Shown: positions 26,304 to 35,172, counted from the first letter of the stretch. The stretch is 64,000 bases of DNA from CBDCBA01 sp965214125 (GCA_965214125.1 CBDCBA010000024.1:558001-622000); one strand, 5' to 3'. The notes: a model not told the origin generated them from the letters alone. Translations and numbers: made by a program.

Positions 26304-26499
26304 CGGCGGCCTCCAGGAGAGGGGGTATGGCAACGGGCGATCGGCGCGAGCGGCCGATTGGGCGGGGCGGGCAGTATTGTCGGGACGAGGGGGCTAATGC
26401 AAGAGATTCTGGCAGGCGCTGGTCGCGTACTTCCTCCGCGTGCCCCGGTAGCCGGCGGGCCATTGTGCGTTGGGGCGGGCCGGCGTACCGTCGCGGGCA

Positions 26500-27087
26500 G
26501 TGGCCGATGCAGTTGACATTCCGCCAGTCAACGCCGCACAACCCGGCGTGTTGCTCGTCGCCGTTGGGCCGGACCATCCGGGGATTTTGGAGGAGATCAG
26601 CCACTACGCCGGCGATCGGCGGGCGCGGATCGATGGGGTGAAGGTCGTCAACCTTGGCGGATGGTTCGCGCTGCTCATGCGCGTCAGCGGCGGCGACGAT
26701 GCGCTGCGGCTGTTCCGCTCGGACCTGCAAATCCTCAATGAACGTGCCGGCCTGCGCGCCTGGGTGGAGCGGCCGGCTGATCGCGACGCGGGCGTGGGTC
26801 AGCACGAGCTCGTGCTCGACGGCGGGCCCGCTGCTGACGCCGCCGACGAGGCGACCACGCTTCGCCAGGCCAGCAACCTCCTGCGCGTGCTCAACGTCAA
26901 CATCTCCGACGTCGCCACCGGCTTCGACGGCGAGGACCACCCGCCCCCCGGCGGACGCCCGCCCTTCCACATCCGCCTGCGCCTCGACGTGCCGAGCGAC
27001 GTGCCGGCCGACAAGCTGGGCGAACTCCTGGGCCAACTCCTCGACGGCCTAGGCGTGCGGTGGTCGCTGGGCGAAGTGATCGAGTGA
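26500..27087 (+). CDS. ACT-domain protein, GcvR-like
   Basis: A 195-residue protein from a GTG at 26500; the frame is open 30 bp further. The N-terminal LVAVGPDHPGILEEISHYA, with VVNLGGWFALLMRVSG after it, is an ACT domain of the kind found in the glycine-cleavage repressor GcvR and related double-ACT proteins. The second half (PPFHIRLRLDVPSDVPADK) fits a second, more diverged ACT domain. Such proteins bind amino acids and modulate enzymes or regulators. No glycine cleavage genes are nearby, so the partner is unknown. Confidence 0.75.
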   Translation: MADAVDIPPVNAAQPGVLLVAVGPDHPGILEEISHYAGDRRARIDGVKVVNLGGWFALLMRVSGGDDALRLFRSDLQILNERAGLRAWVERPADRDAGVGQHELVLDGGPAADAADEATTLRQASNLLRVLNVNISDVATGFDGEDHPPPGGRPPFHIRLRLDVPSDVPADKLGELLGQLLDGLGVRWSLGEVIE

Positions 27088-27172
27088 CCGCCTCGGCCAC
27101 ATGATCGTGGTTGCGGCGCGACAGGACCAGCGGCGGTCGCAGCTTGCGGCATCCCACGTTGCTTGATCCGGG

Positions 27173-27245
27173 GTAGCCGCGGAGCTTGCTCCGCGTGTCA
27201 GGCATCAACCGTCTGCTCGACGCGCGGACCAAGGTCCGCGGCTAC
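27173..27245. repeat. REP doublet, GTAGC head, CGCGGA family
   Basis: The left unit is GTAGC plus the hairpin CGCGGAGC, TT, GCTCCGCG. The right unit is the inverted hairpin CGCGGACC, AA, GGTCCGCG followed by GCTAC. It lies upstream of the small secreted gene at 27255. The palindrome at 61467-61494 belongs to the same family. Confidence 0.85.
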
Positions 27246-27254
27246 CTCCGGCGC

Positions 27255-27638
27255 ATGATGAGGCACGGTGCCCTACACTTCTGGCCGGTGCTCGCCCGTC
27301 TGCTGGCCATCCTCGTGTTGCTCGCCCTTGCCGCCCCGGCGGCGTTGGGCCATCGTGCCGAGGTGCCCGCCGAGCCGGCCGTTCCTCACTGCGATTGTTG
27401 CGGGCCGGGCGGATCGAACTGTGGCTGCATCGAGGAGGCCCCCGCCGCCCCGGCGAGTGTGCCGCTGGCACCCGCGCCCGCGGCGCCGCGCCTGCCGGAC
27501 CTCGCGGCCTCGCCGGACCCGCTCGCGACGGCGTGTCTCGCTTACGCCGCCCCGCCGGCAACGTGGCCGGCCATTGCGGCGCACCCGCCTGCGCGATCGA
27601 CTACGGCGCGGGCGCACCTCTGCATCTGGACAACGTGA
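27255..27638 (+). CDS. Small secreted Cys-rich protein, possible metal-related
   Basis: A 127-residue protein from the ATG at 27255. Residues 9-30 are a hydrophobic export signal (LARLLAILVLLALAAPAALG). Right after it come HCDCCGPGGSNCGC, five Cys with one His, which could bind a metal, and then a Pro/Ala-rich tail. No family is recognised. Its position upstream of an HMA-domain lipoprotein and a beta-barrel protein suggests a metal or copper role, but that is inference. Confidence 0.55.
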   Translation: MMRHGALHFWPVLARLLAILVLLALAAPAALGHRAEVPAEPAVPHCDCCGPGGSNCGCIEEAPAAPASVPLAPAPAAPRLPDLAASPDPLATACLAYAAPPATWPAIAAHPPARSTTARAHLCIWTT

Positions 27639-27712
27639 CGACTGCCGCTGCCGCGCGGCCTGCTGCGCGGTTGGTCCTTCGTCCGTTCTTCCACTTTTTG
27701 CAGAGAATCACC

Positions 27713-28066
27713 ATGTCTGTTCGCATTCCCCTTGCGCTCGCATTCGCGGGCGCCGTGTTCGTCGCCGGCTGCGCCTCGACGAGCCAGGACACTCCCTCGA
27801 CCACAACCCCGGCCACGCGGCCCGCGGCGCAGGATTCGATCGACGCCGACGCGGCCACGCTGGTCGTTTACGGCATGAGCTGCCCGCAGTGCGCCACGAA
27901 CGTGCGCCTCCAACTCCTGGCCGTGCCCGGCGTGCGCGACGTGTCGCTCGACCTGGGCAACGGCGAGGTGAAGCTCAGCCTGCTGCCGCGCGTCGTCCGC
28001 CGCTCGCAACTGCGGGCCGCCATCGAGGACAGCGGCTTCACGCTGAAGTCCATCCGCGTTGGCTAG
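27713..28066 (+). CDS. HMA-domain (heavy-metal-binding) lipoprotein
   Basis: A 117-residue protein from the ATG at 27713. A lipoprotein signal ends in FVAGCAS, with Cys20 as the lipidation site. After a Thr/Pro-rich linker an HMA fold starts at about residue 49 (LVVYGMSCPQCATNVRLQL), with metal-binding Cys57-x-x-Cys60. VPGVRDVSLDLGNGEVKLSL completes the ferredoxin-like fold. HMA domains carry Cu(I), Zn or Hg; in a periplasm-facing lipoprotein this would capture metal outside the inner membrane. It lies between two other exported proteins in a likely operon. Confidence 0.85.
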   Translation: MSVRIPLALAFAGAVFVAGCASTSQDTPSTTTPATRPAAQDSIDADAATLVVYGMSCPQCATNVRLQLLAVPGVRDVSLDLGNGEVKLSLLPRVVRRSQLRAAIEDSGFTLKSIRVG

Positions 28067-28152
28067 CGGCGCCCCTCCCGTTCATTTCACCTTCCCCGGC
28101 GGCGGCGAAGCCACTCGCGTGGCTTCGTTGTCCGCATTGCCTCCACACAACC

Positions 28153-28986
28153 ATGATCCAGTTCTTCCCATGCAGCGCACTTGTCGCGCTGGTGCTCACG
28201 TGCCTGGCGAGCCCGGCCGTGGCGCAGCAGGCATTGTTCACCGACGCCGCCACCCAGCCGAGCGAGGGCGTGCTGTTGCTGCGGCAACTTGCCCGCGTCG
28301 ACCTCTTCGACGGCGCAGGCGACGACACCGTCACCGACGCGACGTACACCGCCTCGCTCTTCTACGGCCTGAGCGAAGACGTGTCGCTGAGCGTGCAGGT
28401 GCCGCTGCGCCATCGTTCGGGCGACGGCCGGTTCGACGACGCGTTCGGCTTCGATGACATCCACCTGATGGCCAAGTGGCGGCCGTGGCAGAACGACTTC
28501 GGCCCGCTCGACACGGCCCGCTTCGCCCTGTTCGGCGGGGCCAGCGTGCCCGTTGGCGACAACGCCTACACCAGCGACAGCCTCGACCCGATGGTCGGCG
28601 GCGTCTTCACGCTCATCACCGGCCGGCACGGGTTCAACGCCGCGGCGCAGTGGCGCTTCAACTCCGGCGACACGGGCGACGATCTGAGCCTCCGCTTCGG
28701 CAACGGCCCGTTCGACAGCGGGCGGCTCGACGCCAACTACGTCTACCGCCTGTGGCCCGCTGCGTTCACCGCCGCCAACAGCGGCGGCGGGTGGTACGCG
28801 TTCCTCGAGGGTAATCTCGAATACGAGACCAGCGGCGACGCGGCGTTGTTCCTCGCGCCGGGCATCATGTACGAGGGAAGCGACATCGCCCTCGAGGCCG
28901 GCCTGCGCCTGCCGGTGGCGAGCGACGTCGAGCGTCGGCCGGAGGAGGAGCTTTCCCTCGCGGTCGGCGTGCGAATCTTCCTGTGA
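28153..28986 (+). CDS. Outer-membrane beta-barrel protein (MetA/DUF3187-like transporter family)
   Basis: A 277-residue protein. The signal peptide ends ASPAVAQQ at about residue 25. The rest alternates hydrophobic and polar residues in short strands with aromatic ends (SLFYGLSEDVSLSVQVPLR, HLMAKWRPW, FALFGGASVPVGD, ALEAGLRLPVA) and ends in a C-terminal FL. This matches the putative transporter barrels often found near metal-resistance genes. Together with the HMA lipoprotein and the Cys-rich protein upstream it may form a small metal-handling set. The substrate is not known. Confidence 0.72.
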   Translation: MIQFFPCSALVALVLTCLASPAVAQQALFTDAATQPSEGVLLLRQLARVDLFDGAGDDTVTDATYTASLFYGLSEDVSLSVQVPLRHRSGDGRFDDAFGFDDIHLMAKWRPWQNDFGPLDTARFALFGGASVPVGDNAYTSDSLDPMVGGVFTLITGRHGFNAAAQWRFNSGDTGDDLSLRFGNGPFDSGRLDANYVYRLWPAAFTAANSGGGWYAFLEGNLEYETSGDAALFLAPGIMYEGSDIALEAGLRLPVASDVERRPEEELSLAVGVRIFL

Positions 28987-29025
28987 TTCGCTGCGAGATC
29001 CTGCGCCAGAACCTCGATGACGAAT

Positions 29026-29100
29026 CGGAAGCTTCGGGTTCGAAACCGAGTCGAACCTGACCCGATCCGACACCCGAAGCTTCCGAACCCGAAGCTTCCG
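29026..29100. repeat. Inverted repeat GGAAGCTTCGGGTTC family
   Basis: Perfect 16-bp arms at 29026-29041 and 29085-29100, plus an internal direct repeat CCCGAAGCTTCCG. It resembles the palindrome inside the vanZ-like gene in its GGTTC/GAACC edges. It lies between the convergent barrel and zinc-ribbon genes. Confidence 0.7.
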
Positions 29101-29128
29101 CTTCGGCGTCGGTGGGAGCGCGAGTTGT

Positions 29129-30544
29129 TTAGTCGCCGCGCAGCCCCGTGCCGATGCCGAAGGCCGTGCCGACGGCGAGGGGGATGATGAACAGGTCCTT
29201 GATGCCGAAGACCGTGAACAGGAAGAACGTGGTGTTCTCGGACCGCTGCTCGTCGGTGTGGTCGTACTCGAGAGCGTTCTCCTCCGCGATGTAGGCCAGT
29301 TCCGCCTCGCGCGTGGCCAGGCGGTGCTCGTCGTAGGCTGCTTGCGAGGCGTCGGGCGTCATCGCGGCAAGCTCGGCGAAGGCGGCGTCGCTCGATGCCT
29401 CTTGTGCCGCGGCCACCTTCTCGCGAAGGGTCGCGGCCTCGGTTTCGTCGTCGCCGTAGGAGGCGAAGGCGTACCACTCGTCGTACAGGCGGTCGCAGTC
29501 GGCCTCGTCGTGCTCGTCGCAATCCGGCTCGGCGGCGGCGACCTCCGCCACGCTCGGCAGGTCATGCTCGGCTCGCACCGCGTCCTCAGCCTGATCGCGG
29601 TGGCGCTCCAGGACGTCCCAACGCAGCGTGTTCACGCGGTAGGCGTGCCGCGCCTCGTCCGGTTTCATCGCGTCGACGCGCTCGCGGATGGGCGCAGCGT
29701 GCTTCTGCTGCTGCCAGTCCATCAGCGAGTAGTAATCCATCCCCATACCCGTCTCGTGCAGGTACTTGTCCATCTCCCACTCGAACGCCCCCTCGTGCGC
29801 ATCGTCGAGCGGGACCAACTCGATCGCGGTCTGCTCGTACTCCTCCTCGACGGCCTGCACGTACTCGTTGTCGGCGGTGGCGTCGATGCTGGCGACGATG
29901 TACTCCTGGCCGATCGTAGCCATGGCGAACTTTGCGCCCAGGATCGTCAGCCCCGCGAGCATGGCCGCGAGCGTGCCGGCGGAGAGGTCGTTCTTCTGGA
30001 GCCCGGCGTACATCCCGCCGCCGGCGAGGGCGCCGATCAGCAGCGCGAGGATGCGCCACTCCTTGCCCGTTGCCGCCAACAGTCCGTACCAGAGCCCCCC
30101 GCCGAGCAGGCAGCCGGCGACGCACAGGCCCAGGCCCGCGAGGAACGAGGGAAAGCCCCAGACCTTCTCGTCGCCGTCGTCCTCCTTGCCGCCGTTGCGA
30201 GCCAGGCGCTCGGCACGCTCGGCGAGGGCGCGGCGTTGCTGGGGAGTCAGGCCCGCCATCTGCGCGCTGATTCCACCGCCGACGGGAGCCGTCTCGATCG
30301 GCTGCGCTGCCGCGGCCGCAAGGGCCGGGTCATCATCCGCCGGTGCCGCGCTCGCCTCGGCGCCGGCCAAGGCGTTCCAGTCCACGTCGTTGTCCGCCGG
30401 AGCGAGGTCGGGCACGACGAGGGTCGCCTTGCACTTGGGGCACTTGCCCGCCCGGCCGGCGAGCTTGGCCGGCACCTTGAATCGCCCGCCGCACACGTCG
30501 CAATGAATGCGGATCTTCTCGACGCCTTGCGTTGTTTCGCTCAT
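29129..30544 (-). CDS. Zinc-ribbon membrane protein of planctomycete type
   Basis: A 471-residue protein from the ATG at 30544. The N-terminus is a zinc ribbon: Cys15-x2-Cys18 (HCDVCGG) and Cys35-x2-Cys38 (GKCPKCKA). After an acidic, Ala-rich linker come about four membrane helices (about 125-235, including FLAGLGLCVAGCLLGGGLWY and ILALLIGALAGGGMYAGL). A 210-residue acidic, Glu/Asp/Tyr-rich soluble part follows, then a last helix (IKDLFIIPLAVGTAFGIGTG). This layout is common in planctomycetes, with no assigned function. Confidence 0.75.
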   Translation of the reverse strand: MSETTQGVEKIRIHCDVCGGRFKVPAKLAGRAGKCPKCKATLVVPDLAPADNDVDWNALAGAEASAAPADDDPALAAAAAQPIETAPVGGGISAQMAGLTPQQRRALAERAERLARNGGKEDDGDEKVWGFPSFLAGLGLCVAGCLLGGGLWYGLLAATGKEWRILALLIGALAGGGMYAGLQKNDLSAGTLAAMLAGLTILGAKFAMATIGQEYIVASIDATADNEYVQAVEEEYEQTAIELVPLDDAHEGAFEWEMDKYLHETGMGMDYYSLMDWQQQKHAAPIRERVDAMKPDEARHAYRVNTLRWDVLERHRDQAEDAVRAEHDLPSVAEVAAAEPDCDEHDEADCDRLYDEWYAFASYGDDETEAATLREKVAAAQEASSDAAFAELAAMTPDASQAAYDEHRLATREAELAYIAEENALEYDHTDEQRSENTTFFLFTVFGIKDLFIIPLAVGTAFGIGTGLRGD

Positions 30545-30670
30545 CACCAGTCCCGGACCAAGGTGCACGCCGGGGGCCCACGCCCCGACTAATCGGGCGC
30601 AAGACTACCCCATTTCGGACCAAATGCACGCGCGGCGGCGACGCTTTGAAATTTCCCGGCGGCCCTACGC

Positions 30671-32188
30671 TTGCCGCCCTTGCCCGCCGCCACCGCTCAT
30701 GCCGCGCCCGCTCCTGTCAGCGTTGAACCCTCCACGCGGGCGGCGATGGCGCGGGTGACGACCGCGTGGATCTTCGGCAGCATCTTCTTCACCGCTATCG
30801 CCGGGGCGCCGCTGACGCTCTTCGCCAGCACGCTGGGAGCGACGCCCTTCATCTTCGGATTACTCGCCGCGGCGCCGTTCGCAGCAAGCCTGTTGAGCTT
30901 GCCGGCGAGCGTCTTGACCGACCGGACCGGCCAGCGCAAACGCATTTTCATGCTCGGGCTCTACCCGAACCGCGTGCTCTGGCTCGCCGCCGCCGGCGTG
31001 CCGCTGTGGCTCTGGCACGCCGGGCACAGCGGCGCGGCGTTGTGGGTGTTTCTGGGCATCGTGCTGCTCGCCCACGGGTTTGGCGCGATCGGCGGGCCGG
31101 CCTGGATGGCGTGGATGGCCGACGTCGTGCCGCGGCGCGTACGCGGCACCTACTTCGCGCGGCGCAAGCAGTGGGGCATTGCCAGTGCCCTGCCGACGGC
31201 GCTGCTGGTCGGCTTCGTGCTCGACCGCTTCGCCCGCGGCGAGGGCGTCGACGCGGGACGTGTGCTGCTCGTGTGCGCGATTATCTTCGCCGTCGCGGCG
31301 GTGGCGGGATTCGTCGACATCGCCAGCTTCCACAAGGTGCCGCACGAGCCGCCACCCAAGCTCCAGGCGGGGCCGCGTCCATCGCTGAAGGAACCGCTGA
31401 AGGATCGGCAGTTCCTCGCATTTGCGGCGTTTGTCGGGCTGCTCACGCTCGCGAGCGCGCCGGCGGGAACGTTCATCACGCTGTTGCTCGTCGAGCGCGC
31501 CGGCGTGGGCGGGCTGGCGGTGCAGACGATGCTGCTGGTGATGCCGCTCGTCGGCTCGATGCTCACCAGCGGCGCGTGGGGCCGGGCCGTCGACCGCCTC
31601 GGCAAGAAGCCCGTCCTGCGCCTCTGCGGCCTGGGCGTGGTGCCCGTGGCGCTGGGCTGGGCGGCGATCTCGATGTACGTCGAGCAGGGCCAGGGCCTGA
31701 CGTGGCCGTGGCTGGTGCTGGCCTTCTCGATCAGCTTCGGCGGCGGCGCGGCGTGGTCGGGGATCGAGGTGGCGAACTTCAACTACGTGCTCGAACTCGC
31801 CGGCGGCCGACCCGGCGCGGCCAAGAATCAGGCCGCGGGCGCGGGGTACGTGGCCGTCAACAGCGTGGTCGTGAACGTCGCCGGCATGGCGGGCGGGCTG
31901 ATCTACGGCGCCCTCGCCGGCGCCGCGAGCGGATTGGAGTGGCGGGCCCCGGTCATGGCCGGCGGCGCGGTGACGGGGCTGACCCTGGTCTTCCTGCTCA
32001 GCGGCATCCTGCGGCTGCTGTCGGTGATCGCCGTCCTGCCGCTCGTCACCGAGGCCCGCCACCGCCCCGCCCGCGAGGTGGCGGCGTTCATCACGACCAA
32101 CCTCTACAACAACCTGCAAACGGCCGTCCTCCAACCAATCCGCCTCGTCCGCGTCCGCGCCGGCGACACGTTCCGCCCAAGGCGGTGA
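30671..32188 (+). CDS. MFS transporter
   Basis: A 505-residue protein with about 12 membrane helices, starting at TTG 30671; the first helix begins at about residue 32, so a later start is possible. SLPASVLTDRTGQRKR at about 75-90 is the major-facilitator loop 2-3 signature (G/D-x-x-x-D-R-x-G-R-R type), and WGRAVDRLGKKPVLR at about 302-316 is its counterpart in the second half. The substrate is not predictable. The protein ends with a basic cytoplasmic tail of about 45 residues. It is monocistronic. Confidence 0.82.
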   Translation: MPPLPAATAHAAPAPVSVEPSTRAAMARVTTAWIFGSIFFTAIAGAPLTLFASTLGATPFIFGLLAAAPFAASLLSLPASVLTDRTGQRKRIFMLGLYPNRVLWLAAAGVPLWLWHAGHSGAALWVFLGIVLLAHGFGAIGGPAWMAWMADVVPRRVRGTYFARRKQWGIASALPTALLVGFVLDRFARGEGVDAGRVLLVCAIIFAVAAVAGFVDIASFHKVPHEPPPKLQAGPRPSLKEPLKDRQFLAFAAFVGLLTLASAPAGTFITLLLVERAGVGGLAVQTMLLVMPLVGSMLTSGAWGRAVDRLGKKPVLRLCGLGVVPVALGWAAISMYVEQGQGLTWPWLVLAFSISFGGGAAWSGIEVANFNYVLELAGGRPGAAKNQAAGAGYVAVNSVVVNVAGMAGGLIYGALAGAASGLEWRAPVMAGGAVTGLTLVFLLSGILRLLSVIAVLPLVTEARHRPAREVAAFITTNLYNNLQTAVLQPIRLVRVRAGDTFRPRR

Positions 32189-32193
32189 CGCTC

Positions 32194-33348
32194 CTACTGG
32201 CGGACATGCCGGGACACGAGCACGACCGTGACCGCCATCACAAGAATGCATCCGGCACCGACCCAAAGAGACACGTTGCCGGAGGATGTCGCTGGCGGTG
32301 ATGCACCCGTCGCGGTGCGTCCATACACACGGCGCTGCGCGGCGACCCCCTGAGCCTCGGCGAAGGCCGCCATGAGTTCGTCGACAGTTTCGAGCGGGCG
32401 GTCGACCTTGAAGTTCTCGCGGCCGCCCTCGGGTGCCGGCCGCTTGTCCTCGAAGCTCACGCGTTTCCAGTTTTCGGGCGACACGTCGCCCCAAGCCGCC
32501 GGCAACGTCCGCGTAGGCGGCAGGTCGTCTGTCGCGACGCGGTCGATCGTCCACCCCATCGCGTTGCGAACCTCCTCCGGCTTGGCGTTGGCAACCGATA
32601 ACCGGATCACACGGCGGGCCAGTCCCCGCCCGCCGACATCAAGTTGCCCGTAATCGACAAAAAAAGTGGCCTGAAGGTAGGCGCCAGGCCCGACCATCTG
32701 GACACGCTCGCGGAACAGGCGCGGGCGCGGGCCGCTGCGCTCGAACGTCCATTCCCGCCAGGAGCCGTTGTCGCGCTCGGCGCGGTAAGTGATAAACTGC
32801 CCGACCTCGTCCACGCGCTCGGCATCGGCCGGTAGGTCCTTGATGGTCTTCGGCATAAGCCGGTCAAGCGTTGGACACTCGTACCACGGTAGCTCAAGCC
32901 CGTTTGTCGATCGCGAGTCAATTTGGGCGTTGAGCCACCCGCGATCGTCCTCAGCCCACGGCAAGTCCTCGGAAACCTCAACCTTGAAGTCGGGCGTGAG
33001 AAGACGCAGCCGATTCTCCTCACTCTGCGGCGGCCATGACTGTGTTTCGCACCGCACGTCGCCGCCCGCGCGCACCACAGTGAACTCGATGATGCTCTCT
33101 CGATCGACCTGCGCATCGAGCTCGGCGACCACCTCCTGGACGTCAGACACCAACGCCTGAAACCGATCGGCTGGCACGGCCTCGCACAGCCGGAGCAGTC
33201 GCCCTGCATCCATCGTGCGAAGAGCACCGCCATAAGCGGTGAGCTTTCCACGGACGACATAATGATCTTGCACGTTCTGACCCGACGCAACGGCGGCCGG
33301 AAGCATCAGGAAGCCGAGCAACACAATGAAGTGAGGAACACGCTTCAT
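32194..33348 (-). CDS. Exported protein with C-terminal membrane anchor, unknown function
   Basis: A 384-residue protein from the ATG at 33348, which directly precedes a signal peptide (FIVLLGFLMLPAAVASGQ). The body has no recognised domain; it is mixed in charge and rich in Trp and Arg. A single C-terminal helix (VSLWVGAGCILVMAVTVVLV) is followed by a short basic end. It lies just downstream of a small secreted gene and probably shares its transcript. GC in this two-gene unit is visibly lower than in the surroundings. Confidence 0.6.
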   Translation of the reverse strand: MKRVPHFIVLLGFLMLPAAVASGQNVQDHYVVRGKLTAYGGALRTMDAGRLLRLCEAVPADRFQALVSDVQEVVAELDAQVDRESIIEFTVVRAGGDVRCETQSWPPQSEENRLRLLTPDFKVEVSEDLPWAEDDRGWLNAQIDSRSTNGLELPWYECPTLDRLMPKTIKDLPADAERVDEVGQFITYRAERDNGSWREWTFERSGPRPRLFRERVQMVGPGAYLQATFFVDYGQLDVGGRGLARRVIRLSVANAKPEEVRNAMGWTIDRVATDDLPPTRTLPAAWGDVSPENWKRVSFEDKRPAPEGGRENFKVDRPLETVDELMAAFAEAQGVAAQRRVYGRTATGASPPATSSGNVSLWVGAGCILVMAVTVVLVSRHVRQ

Positions 33349-33396
33349 GTCGATCTCCATCTTGATGCCGCGCACATGCCATTGCGAATGCAGCAT

Positions 33397-33762
33397 CTAC
33401 TGCACGTAGCAGTCGTTGTAGTTATACCACGAGCTTTCGCCGGTGCCTGGGACCTTAACGCACTTGTCTGGGATGTTATCGCCGTCCGTGTCCGTAGCTT
33501 CATAGCTGTAGTACGTCACCCACTTCCGCCGCCCAATCAGATCGCAATCTGCCGTGATGGATTCGCCATCACAGGTTCCGTCCGTCGGAAGCGGAGCGCT
33601 ACTCTCGGGACATAGTCCATTGGATGGAAGCGGGTAATTCGCCGGGGCAGTTCCGCCGAGATTCTCGGCACCGTTGCAATCGCACTTGACGGCCGCGTAG
33701 ACGGCTTGGCACGTGATCCCGACGACGAGCAACGCGATGGCGAGGCGAAGCGAGCGAATCAT
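33397..33762 (-). CDS. Small secreted Cys-rich protein with TSP3-like motif
   Basis: A 121-residue protein with a signal peptide (LRLAIALLVVGITCQAVYA). The mature part has eight Cys and a DTDGDNIPDKC element, like the calcium-binding thrombospondin type 3 repeat, and ends in WYNYNDCYVQ. No family is recognised. It is the first gene of a unit with the gene at 32194. Base composition is lower in GC than the rest of the window, which may point to transfer or to fast evolution. Confidence 0.6.
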   Translation of the reverse strand: MIRSLRLAIALLVVGITCQAVYAAVKCDCNGAENLGGTAPANYPLPSNGLCPESSAPLPTDGTCDGESITADCDLIGRRKWVTYYSYEATDTDGDNIPDKCVKVPGTGESSWYNYNDCYVQ

Positions 33763-33881
33763 GATCTGGAGGTTGAGGTAACGTCTCTGACGTGCAAGGT
33801 GAGCGTGAGCCGCAATTTACCCAAAAGGATTAATGCGTGTCAAGCCAATTTGACCTTTCTGCTCGTGAGATAGAAACGCCG

Positions 33882-33998
33882 CCTAGGTCCTGTTGCGTAA
33901 CCCACGTTGGCGGGTTGTAGGGTGGGATTTATCCCACCTCCGGTCGCTCCCGATGGTGGGATGAATCCCACCCTACAAGTTACGCAACACGACCTAGG
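33882..33998. repeat. Nested palindromes: a GTAGGGTGGGAT REP doublet inside a 20-bp inverted repeat
   Basis: Outer arms at 33882-33901 and 33979-33998 (CCTAGGTC...GTAAC against its complement) match at 19 of 20. Inside, at 33917-33976, is a REP doublet with arms GTAG plus GGTGGGAT and ATCCCACC, the same family as 14491-14547. The outer right arm carries the TAG stop codon of the glycosyltransferase gene at 33994-33996. Confidence 0.85.
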
Positions 33999-35091
33999 GG
34001 CGCGGAGCTTTTGCCGACTCGAGCAGCTTGCGAATCACGTCGACGAAGCGGGCGTGGTCGAGGTAATCCTTCAACGCCGCCTTTGCGTTGGCGGCGAGGC
34101 GCCGCGCTTTGACCGGGTTCGCGTGGAGGTCGAGGCAGACCTCCGCCAAGTCGCTGTTGTCCCAGCGGACTGGGGCGTACGTCTCGCCGGGGTCGAACAG
34201 GTGCGGCTCGGTCTCGAGGTGGGCCATCGACGGCTTGACCAGTGCCGCGCCGCAGGCGGCGGCCTCGTAGTCGCGGAAGCAAACCTCGCCCCAGCCGAAC
34301 GGGCTGAAGACGAGCTTACTCCGCCGTAGTTCATGAAAATACCGGCGCGGCCCGACCTTGCCGCGGGGCGTGACCGTCATCCGCTCGCGTAGTGGCTCGA
34401 CGGCCTCCTGGGCCTTTTGGCGGTAATCGTGATACCACTGCCAATGGTCCGGCTTGCTCGCGATCACGCGGCTGTGCAAGTCGATCGTCTTCCGCCGCAG
34501 GAAACGCCACGGCATCGCTTCACGCCGCAGTAGATTGCGGATGGCGGGCGTGACCGAGAGGTTCCAGATCGGCTGAACGCGATCGATGTACGCAGGGTCG
34601 GGAATCTTGCCGGACCGCCACCACGTCAGGTCGAAGCCGTACGTGCGGCTGTACCAATCGGCGAAGACGAACCCGCCGCGATACTCGGTCTGGTAGGCGT
34701 CGCGGTCGCGCAGGACCTGGCGTTTGCCGAAGGCGTCGACGTGGGGGAGCAGGTCGAAAAAGCCGCTGCTGGTCTGGGCGCTGTAGTCGATGAAGATCAG
34801 CCGCGGGCGATTCGGCCGATCGTGCAGGCGGCGGAAGAGCTCGACGTGTGCCCCCTCTTTGAACCCCGGCCAACGCCAGTCGACGGTGAGGAAGGCGACG
34901 TCGCAGGCGTGGTCGCTCACGACACGCTCGACCTCGTCGAACGAGGCCCCATCGTGGCGCGTGACGTGGAGGTTCAGTCGCTCGCGCAGGGCGGCGTCGT
35001 ACATGTCGAACGCCGCGAGCTGCGCGCCCTCGGCGCCCGTTCGACTGAAGCCGACGAGCAGCGCGCGGGTTTCGGGGAAAGTCGTGGGCAC
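33994..35091 (-). CDS. Glycosyltransferase-like protein
   Basis: A 365-residue protein. The C-terminal half has the donor-site pattern of GT-B glycosyltransferases: LVFSPFGWGEVCFRDYEAA, then CGAALVKPSMAHLE and PGETYAPVRW. The N-terminal half has a Rossmann-like start (RALLVGFSRTG) and a DVAFLTVDWRWPGF strand-helix region. It probably transfers a sugar to a surface glycan, but no glycan cluster is adjacent. The last codons and the TAG stop fall inside the outer arm of a palindrome. There is no signal peptide, so it is likely cytoplasmic. Confidence 0.7.
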   Translation of the reverse strand: MPTTFPETRALLVGFSRTGAEGAQLAAFDMYDAALRERLNLHVTRHDGASFDEVERVVSDHACDVAFLTVDWRWPGFKEGAHVELFRRLHDRPNRPRLIFIDYSAQTSSGFFDLLPHVDAFGKRQVLRDRDAYQTEYRGGFVFADWYSRTYGFDLTWWRSGKIPDPAYIDRVQPIWNLSVTPAIRNLLRREAMPWRFLRRKTIDLHSRVIASKPDHWQWYHDYRQKAQEAVEPLRERMTVTPRGKVGPRRYFHELRRSKLVFSPFGWGEVCFRDYEAAACGAALVKPSMAHLETEPHLFDPGETYAPVRWDNSDLAEVCLDLHANPVKARRLAANAKAALKDYLDHARFVDVIRKLLESAKAPRP

Positions 35092-35103
35092 GAAGAAGCC
35101 TGC

Positions 35104-35172
35104 GTAGCCGTGACTCGGGGAGTCGCGGTTATCTCGCGTTCAACCGACTGCGACTCGGCGAGTCGCAGCTAC
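35104..35172. repeat. REP doublet, GTAG head, GACTC/GAGTC family
   Basis: The left unit is GTAG plus CCGTGACTC, GGG, GAGTCGCGG. The right unit is CTGCGACTC, GGC, GAGTCGCAG, CTAC. The two units differ slightly in the stem, with compensating changes in the right-hand unit. It lies between the rpoN stop and the glycosyltransferase start, both on the minus strand. Confidence 0.8.
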
